Positions 15,255 through 17,712 of a stretch of DNA of 17,712 bases are shown here, one piece after another. The DNA comes from an uncultured Porphyromonadaceae bacterium. GTDB lineage: Bacteria > Bacteroidota > Bacteroidia > Bacteroidales > Muribaculaceae. A model generated the notes under the pieces. It was not told the origin of the DNA. It did no database searches and saw nothing but the letters and a program-made list of their open reading frames with translations. The position numbers were made by a program, and so were the translations under genes. The first letter of the stretch is position 1; every line of letters starts with the position of its first letter. The DNA lies in NCBI GenBank assembly GCA_905212215.1, contig CAJMDR010000004.1:1-17712 (forward strand). The letters are read 5' to 3'.

Positions 15255-17489
15255 CTATGAGTTCCATGTAAAATTGCAGCGGAGAGTGACGCCGATTCGC
15301 CAAGGCTTACCTTTCTGCAGGAACTCGTTCTTCATCGACATGAAATAGAAAGTGTCGAAACGGGTATTGGTAATGTTCTCTCCCCAGAACTGAATCTGAA
15401 GGTCGCGCCACGTTACTGTAGCCGAAGCACCGAGTTGCATATAGAACGGCTGACGCATGGTATTCGCCTCGTTCCAGTAAATTTTCCCGGTCCCGGAGGT
15501 ATGAGCCTCAATGTTCAGCAACCAATCCCGAACAATGGAACAATTATATTGTGCCTGCAGAAAAAGTGTGTTGGAGGGAGCGTAGGGAATCGCCTTCCCC
15601 TTATAGTCTGCCTGACCGTTGAAAAATCGGTGAAACCGCGCATGTGTATAGCCGTAAGCGACACGGAAGCTGAGCTGATCCAAAGGATTCGCCTCCACCG
15701 ACACCTCGCCGCCATAACTATGGGTTCGTCCGGCATTCGTCATGATTCGGCCTGTGGTGGTACCGTCGGGGAACATGGTTAGCTGCTGGTCACGACAGTC
15801 GATGAAGAAAGCGGAGAGATCTGTCTTCAGTTTCCCGTCAAAGAAACGAAGATGCGCCCCTACTTCGTAATTCCAGCTTTTCTCAGGCTTATACCCCACT
15901 ATCTGGTCTACGTCATAACCGGCACCGATGCCCATAATGCTCATAAGCTTTTGCTGAAGCACATCGCTGAACATCTGGGTGTTGAATCCTCCCGCCTTAT
16001 AACCTTTCGCCCACGAAGCGTAGAGGTCAGCTCTGGAAGATGCGTGCCACACCACGGCGATCTTCGGCAACAGTTCAAGGAAATGGCGGGTGAGGTTACC
16101 TGTCTGGTCAATGTCCACGGGCACATGGCCGAAAGGTTCGCCGTTGTGCATCACTGTATATCCTGTTACACAATGCGAACGATAACGGAGCGTAGAATGT
16201 TCGTAGTCGAGACGCAAACCGGCGGTAAGGGTGAAGTCGCCAACGCTCCAGTCAGCCTGTCCGTAGCCTGCTATTCCCCATGTAGGGATGGTGAAATCGG
16301 AAGAAAGGGTAAATTCCCGGCTGTCCCACTTTATGGGATAATCGGGGTTCGCGCTGTTACGGTGTTCCTCTATCAGCGTACGTATTCCTATATCGCCGAA
16401 ATTCACCGGAGCATGCATGTCATTATGCTTATAGAACCCGAAGATGCCAGCCAACCATTCCAAAGCAGAGGGAGCGAGGTTGCGCGCCACGAAATCCTGA
16501 GTGATTCCGTATTCACGCTTGCGTTGGGTAAGAGTGAAGTAGTCAAGCGGCAGAAAATCCTGGTCAAGCGTCATATTGTCGTGCAAGAGTTGGAAGGAAG
16601 TTATGCTGCTCAACGACACATTATATATATTATATGTTACTGTCAGACCGTCGTTGAGCATAAAACGGCGGTAAAAGCAGGTATCGTTATAGTTTATCTT
16701 GTCGGTAAGAGCATATCGGTACGGATAACCGCTTTGGTTAAGGTTACTGACAAAGAGGGAGTTCGAAAGGCGGAAATTGTTACCGGCCATCCAGTCAGTC
16801 TTGAATCTTCCGGCATACTGCCGTTCACGCCCCACTTTCGCGTCGTTATATTCGTTGGAGTAGAAACCGTCGGTACCGGAAGCCTGTGCAGTCAGCGAGA
16901 ATCCGAGGTTCTGTCGCGCTTTCCAGTAAGCCGATGCAGAGAGCCTGTAGCTGTTACCTCTGCCATATTCCGCCTGCAGACGCATACCCTGCCAGTTGAG
17001 GGGAGAGAGGGTTGTTATGTTGATGAGTCCACAAAGGGTATTGCGGCCGAAGAGGGTTGATTGCGGACCGCGAAGCATCTCCATGCGCACAATGTCGGGT
17101 ATGTCGAAATCGTAGGCATCTTTATTCAGAAACGGCACATTATCTACCGTCAGTCCCACGGCCGGCTGGTCCATTCTCGCACCGAGTCCCCTCACATAAA
17201 TTGAGGATGTGATGCGCGAGCCATAATCCGGCACGAAGAAGTTGGGAACAATATCCGACAGCCCTTTCAAAGCGCTTATATTCAGTTTTTCGACCTCGTC
17301 ACGCCCTATCGTGGTGGCGGACACGGCTTCCGGCATAGAGGCGCCATGTGTCTTTATTGCAACCACTTCCACGGATTGCAATGCCATGGTATCGGTATGT
17401 TCGGCCTGCATGGAAACGGCAGACGTTGCCATGCATAAACCGACCGCGATATGTAATAGTCCCTTTCTCATTGCTACTGCAAAGTTCAT
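15255..17489 (-). CDS. TonB-dependent outer-membrane receptor, plug and barrel only (not SusC-like)
   Basis: Outer-membrane active transporter of 744 residues. A signal peptide spans about residues 7-29 (RKGLLHIAVGLCMATSAVSMQA), so the true start may be Met7 at 17471. A TonB box (VEVVA, about 40-44) is followed by the plug domain, with IYVRGLGARMDQPAVGLTVD and the hallmark MEMLRGPQSTLFGRNT (136-151). The C-terminal two thirds form a 22-strand type barrel, including YASWAKGYKAGGFNTQMF and a terminal strand ending LRCNFTWNS. Bacteroidota receptors often carry an extra carboxypeptidase-like N-terminal domain, and SusC proteins are near 1000 residues; both features are absent here. The plug resembles FyuA-like siderophore receptors, but the substrate cannot be read from the sequence. 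The lipoprotein that follows is likely its partner. Confidence 0.93.
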   Translation of the reverse strand: MNFAVAMRKGLLHIAVGLCMATSAVSMQAEHTDTMALQSVEVVAIKTHGASMPEAVSATTIGRDEVEKLNISALKGLSDIVPNFFVPDYGSRITSSIYVRGLGARMDQPAVGLTVDNVPFLNKDAYDFDIPDIVRMEMLRGPQSTLFGRNTLCGLINITTLSPLNWQGMRLQAEYGRGNSYRLSASAYWKARQNLGFSLTAQASGTDGFYSNEYNDAKVGRERQYAGRFKTDWMAGNNFRLSNSLFVSNLNQSGYPYRYALTDKINYNDTCFYRRFMLNDGLTVTYNIYNVSLSSITSFQLLHDNMTLDQDFLPLDYFTLTQRKREYGITQDFVARNLAPSALEWLAGIFGFYKHNDMHAPVNFGDIGIRTLIEEHRNSANPDYPIKWDSREFTLSSDFTIPTWGIAGYGQADWSVGDFTLTAGLRLDYEHSTLRYRSHCVTGYTVMHNGEPFGHVPVDIDQTGNLTRHFLELLPKIAVVWHASSRADLYASWAKGYKAGGFNTQMFSDVLQQKLMSIMGIGAGYDVDQIVGYKPEKSWNYEVGAHLRFFDGKLKTDLSAFFIDCRDQQLTMFPDGTTTGRIMTNAGRTHSYGGEVSVEANPLDQLSFRVAYGYTHARFHRFFNGQADYKGKAIPYAPSNTLFLQAQYNCSIVRDWLLNIEAHTSGTGKIYWNEANTMRQPFYMQLGASATVTWRDLQIQFWGENITNTRFDTFYFMSMKNEFLQKGKPWRIGVTLRCNFTWNS

Positions 17490-17712
17490 AAAAAAACTTA
17501 ATAGCTGAAATCCCCTTTTTTGGTGAATGAATCGCTTTCTTTAATACGGCAAGAGCTTTGTGGAATTATGGTTTCGCGCCAAGTGGAAATTTTATGCCAC
17601 ACGCCAAGGAGCAGAGGTATAAAAATCTATTCCGCGTGAGGACATAAATAATCTCGGAGCGAAGCCAAAAATTTCTCTATGCGTGAATGAATTAAACCGA
17701 TGATGTAATAGG
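17490..17712. other. Non-coding leader upstream of the receptor gene
   Basis: No supported gene was found in these 223 bases. No full match to the Bacteroidota promoter was seen on the coding strand; partial -7-like strings (TAGATTTT and TACCTCTG, complements near 17612-17628) lack a TTTG at the right distance. Two direct copies of CGCCAAG (17577-17583 and 17602-17608), 25 bases apart, flank a GTGG/CCAC inverted repeat and could be a regulator site. A T-rich run just before the ATG is the only other feature. Confidence 0.5.

Noticed and set aside
15852..17060. A 402-codon open frame on the plus strand
   Set aside because: It lies wholly antisense to the receptor gene, whose protein has unmistakable plug and barrel motifs. 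The antisense product shows no recognisable domain and a biased composition typical of a shadow frame.

Overview
The window looks like chromosomal DNA from an anaerobic or microaerophilic member of the Bacteroidota, most likely order Bacteroidales. The evidence is a near-perfect Bacteroidota-type promoter (TTTG-N20-TAACTTTG), A-rich sequence instead of clear Shine-Dalgarno sites before most genes, an F-type ATP synthase cluster in the order atpD-C-B-E-F-H-A-G, a fused nuoCD, a complex I cluster with no nuoE/F/G between nuoD and nuoH, and an outer-membrane receptor paired with a lipoprotein carrying acidic residues after its lipobox cysteine. The family cannot be fixed from the sequence alone (Muribaculaceae or a relative is a guess).

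Every convincing gene lies on the minus strand, so transcription runs from high to low coordinates. (1) 17490-17712: non-coding leader. (2) 17489-14321: a two-gene unit, a TonB-dependent receptor followed 28 bases later by a lipoprotein. (3) 14320-14022: an intergenic region with two stem-loops that could end the first unit, then the promoter for the next one. (4) 14021-10216: nuoA, nuoB, nuoCD, nuoH. (5) 10163-2989: the complete set of eight F1Fo ATP synthase genes. (6) 2972 to the left edge: nuoI, nuoJ, nuoK and the first 505 codons of nuoL. Genes nuoM and nuoN presumably continue beyond base 1.

The main observation is that the whole ATP synthase operon sits inside the complex I operon, between nuoH and nuoI. 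The joints are tight (52 and 16 bases), all genes are co-directional, and only one recognisable promoter was found, upstream of nuoA. The cell may therefore make its proton pump (complex I) and its proton-driven ATP synthase from one long message. The gaps before the ATP synthase genes that need unequal expression are not plain: atpD-atpC holds mutually exclusive stem-loops, and atpB-atpE holds a long hairpin followed by a nearly G/T-free A/C-rich leader.

atpA is broken as read. It lacks about 5 bases relative to the family after codon 337, splitting it into two overlapping frames. Because the rest is well conserved and ATP synthase is usually needed, either a sequence error or a very recent mutation is possible.
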